This document shows, one piece after another, positions 6,299-7,949 of a DNA stretch of 7,949 nucleotides. The position numbers and the translations under genes were made by a program. The notes beneath the pieces were generated by a model that was not told the DNA's origin, made no database searches, and saw nothing but the letters and a program-made list of their open reading frames with translations. The DNA is taken from NCBI GenBank assembly GCA_005888955.1, contig VBCS01000264.1, positions 1 through 7,949 of the forward strand, read 5' to 3'. Position 1 is the stretch's first letter, and every line of letters begins with the position of its first letter. This DNA is from Betaproteobacteria bacterium. Lineage in GTDB: Bacteria > Pseudomonadota > Gammaproteobacteria > Burkholderiales > Casimicrobiaceae.

Positions 6299-7849
6299 GT
6301 GCGCTTGAACGTTTCTCCGCTCGGTATCGCCACTGCGCCGCTCGCCTGCAATGTGCCGGCGCAGCGCTGTCCGGTCAGCTCGGGTCAGCTCATCACCGCG
6401 TGTCGGCTTGCCTGGGAGCAGGGCGGGCAACTCGTCGCCTTGTGGGGGAGCGACGAGCGCGACCGGGAGCGCGGCTTCTGTCTGCGCGTACTGCTGAAAG
6501 ACAGCGACGGCCTGACGCTGTTGGAGCACACGCTGCCTGACGGGGGCGCACGCTATCCTGACCTCTCGGCGATTTTCCCGGCCGCCAACCGCATGCAACG
6601 CGCGGTCTTCGATCTTGTCGGCGTGCAGTGCGACGCCGACGATCAACGGCCGTGGGCCTGGCAGGCCGCGTGGCCGATTGACCAGTTTCCGCTGCGGCGC
6701 GACTTCGTCGCCTCGCCCAAGTGGGAGCCCGGTGAGGAGGATTATCCGTTCGTTCGCGTGGCGGGCGACGGCGTGCACGAGATTGCGGTCGGACCCGTGC
6801 ACGCCGGGATCATCGAGCCGGGGCACTTCCGCTTTCAGGTCGTTGGCGAGAAGGTGCTCCGGCTGGAGGAGCGCCTGGGCTACGCCCACAAGGGGATCGA
6901 AAAACGCTTCGAGGCGTTGCCGCTCGCGGAAGGATACCGTCTGGCCGGACGCGTTTCCGGCGACAGCACGGTCGCTTACGCGTGGGCATACGCGCAGGCC
7001 GTCGAGGCGATCGCCGCTGTTGCCGCTCCACCGCGCGCAGTGTGGTTGCGCGCGCTTTGCCTCGAGCGGGAACGCGTCGCGAACCATCTGGGCGACCTGG
7101 GTTATCTCGGCAACGACGGCGGCTTCGCGTTCGGGCTGGCGCAATTCTCGCGACTGAAGGAAGACCTGCTGCGCGTCAACGCCAAAGCCTTCGGCCACCG
7201 TCTTTTGATGGACGTTGTCATTCCGGGCGGCGTCGCGCACGACCTCGATGCCGAAGCGGCCGCGGCGCTGCGCGCGCAAGGCGCAAGCCTCGTCCGCGAA
7301 ATCCGCGTGTTGCGCGATATCTACGACGAGCACGCGGGGCTGCAGGATCGCTTCCGTCAGTGCGGCCAGGTGACGGTCGAGCTCGCAGCGAAACTCGGCC
7401 TGACCGGCTTCGCCGCGCGCGCGAGCGCGCTCGCCGACGACCTGCGTTGCGACTTTTCTATGCCGCCGTACGATGCGCTCGCAGTACGCAAAATTACGCA
7501 GACATCCGGCGACGTCGCCGCGCGCGTTGCAATGCGCTTCGACGAGACGTTCGAATCGCTGCGCCTGATCGAGGCGCTACTCCAGGCGATGCCCTCGGGC
7601 GAAATTGCCGCGCCGCCGTCGGGATTTCCGACCTTCGCGTTTGCCATCGGCGCCGTCGAGGGCTGGCGCGGGCCGGTAATCGTCGCGCTGGAGAGCGGCC
7701 CGGACGGCACGATTCGCCGCTGCCATCCGCACGATCCATCGTGGCAGAACTGGCCGGTGCTCGAGCATGCCGTGATCGGCAATATCGTCCCCGACTTTCC
7801 GCTGATCAACAAGTCGTTCAACCTCTCCTACAGCGGTCACGATCTTTAG
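6299..7849 (+). CDS. hyfG: Hydrogenase-4-type large subunit lacking Ni-Fe ligands (Ehr-like NuoC/D fusion)
   Basis: A 516-residue cytoplasmic protein fused as in HycE/HyfG: a NuoC-like domain (about 1-140, ending in WPIDQFPLRRDF) and a NuoD/large-hydrogenase domain (about 145-516). The second domain has the family landmarks GPVHAGIIEPGHFRF (165-179) and RLGYAHKGIEK (192-202). In Ni-Fe hydrogenases RVCGIC should follow; here it is RVSGDS, with S220 and S223 in place of cysteine. The C-terminal CxxC is also absent: the end reads NKSFNLSYSGHDL (504-516), with N508 and Y511 at the cysteine places. It cannot hold a Ni-Fe centre in the known manner, so hydrogenase activity is not expected. By recalled alignment, the complex I quinone-site tyrosine is not kept either (G221). 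This fits Ehr-type complexes of unknown substrate. Start: GTG 6299 is used; TTG 6305, with GAGG five bases upstream, is a real alternative. The gene ends in TAG. Confidence 0.9.
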   Translation: MRLNVSPLGIATAPLACNVPAQRCPVSSGQLITACRLAWEQGGQLVALWGSDERDRERGFCLRVLLKDSDGLTLLEHTLPDGGARYPDLSAIFPAANRMQRAVFDLVGVQCDADDQRPWAWQAAWPIDQFPLRRDFVASPKWEPGEEDYPFVRVAGDGVHEIAVGPVHAGIIEPGHFRFQVVGEKVLRLEERLGYAHKGIEKRFEALPLAEGYRLAGRVSGDSTVAYAWAYAQAVEAIAAVAAPPRAVWLRALCLERERVANHLGDLGYLGNDGGFAFGLAQFSRLKEDLLRVNAKAFGHRLLMDVVIPGGVAHDLDAEAAAALRAQGASLVREIRVLRDIYDEHAGLQDRFRQCGQVTVELAAKLGLTGFAARASALADDLRCDFSMPPYDALAVRKITQTSGDVAARVAMRFDETFESLRLIEALLQAMPSGEIAAPPSGFPTFAFAIGAVEGWRGPVIVALESGPDGTIRRCHPHDPSWQNWPVLEHAVIGNIVPDFPLINKSFNLSYSGHDL

Positions 7850-7866
7850 CGGACCGATCCGACGCC

Positions 7867-7949
7867 ATGCTGCATGTCCTCCGCCAGATCGCCAGGACCG
7901 GGATCAAGACCGAGCCGCCGCCCTCGCCCGCCGAGGAGATGGTGGTCGT
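7867..7949 (+). CDS. hyfI: Hydrogenase-4-type small subunit, N-terminus (3' end outside window)
   Basis: Only 27 codons are visible. They begin MLHVLRQIARTGIKTEPPPSP and match the N-terminal helix and Pro-rich linker that I associate with NuoB/HycG/HyfI-like small subunits of this operon type, including the RTGI-TEP pattern. The small subunit normally holds the Fe-S cluster (N2 or proximal type) next to the large subunit; its cluster cysteines would lie past the right edge and cannot be checked. The ATG at 7867 is 17 bases after the hyfG stop, with only a weak purine stretch (CGGA) before it. Position directly after hyfG supports the call; identity rests on context plus a short match. Confidence 0.75.
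   Translation, partial: MLHVLRQIARTGIKTEPPPSPAEEMVV

Noticed and set aside
6299..7849. Functional formate hydrogenlyase / hydrogenase-4 catalytic subunit
   Set aside because: Both CxxC Ni-Fe ligand motifs are absent, so the usual name by homology would overstate the function.

Overview
The window holds the 3' end of a housekeeping gene (metG, methionyl-tRNA synthetase) followed on the same strand by a membrane-complex operon that runs off the right edge. Base composition is high-GC with strongly GC-biased third codon positions. The MetG sequence, the operon layout and a dispersed palindromic repeat of the 'GTCATCCC...GGGAT' type together suggest a proteobacterium, most likely a betaproteobacterium; the class is an inference, not a demonstration.

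Layout, all on the + strand: metG C-terminal part with its tRNA-binding domain (2-1003); a 112-base intergenic stretch with nested inverted repeats and a bipartite REP-like element that reaches into the leader of the next gene; hyfB (1116-3107); hyfC (3125-4075); hyfE (4075-4701), interrupted by an in-frame TGA at 4306-4308; a 144-base structured non-coding gap (4702-4845); hyfF (4846-6297); hyfG (6299-7849); and the first 27 codons of a hyfI-like small-subunit gene (7867 to the right edge). Apart from the hyfE-hyfF gap the genes are packed within 0-17 bases of each other, as expected for one transcript. No RNA gene, CRISPR array or transposase gene was seen.

The operon encodes the core of a complex-I-like / group-4 hydrogenase-like machine: two antiporter-type ion-channel subunits (HyfB, HyfF), a NuoH-type membrane anchor (HyfC), a small NuoK/MrpC-like membrane subunit (HyfE), a fused NuoC/NuoD-type large subunit (HyfG) and a NuoB-type Fe-S small subunit (HyfI). 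The large subunit lacks all four cysteines that hold the Ni-Fe centre in true hydrogenases: the RVCGIC motif reads RVSGDS and the C-terminal CxxC reads NLSY. The complex is therefore probably not a hydrogenase but a member of the poorly characterised energy-converting hydrogenase-related (Ehr) group, whose electron donor and acceptor are unresolved. The two most notable points are this missing Ni-Fe site and the TGA that splits hyfE while every neighbouring gene is intact.
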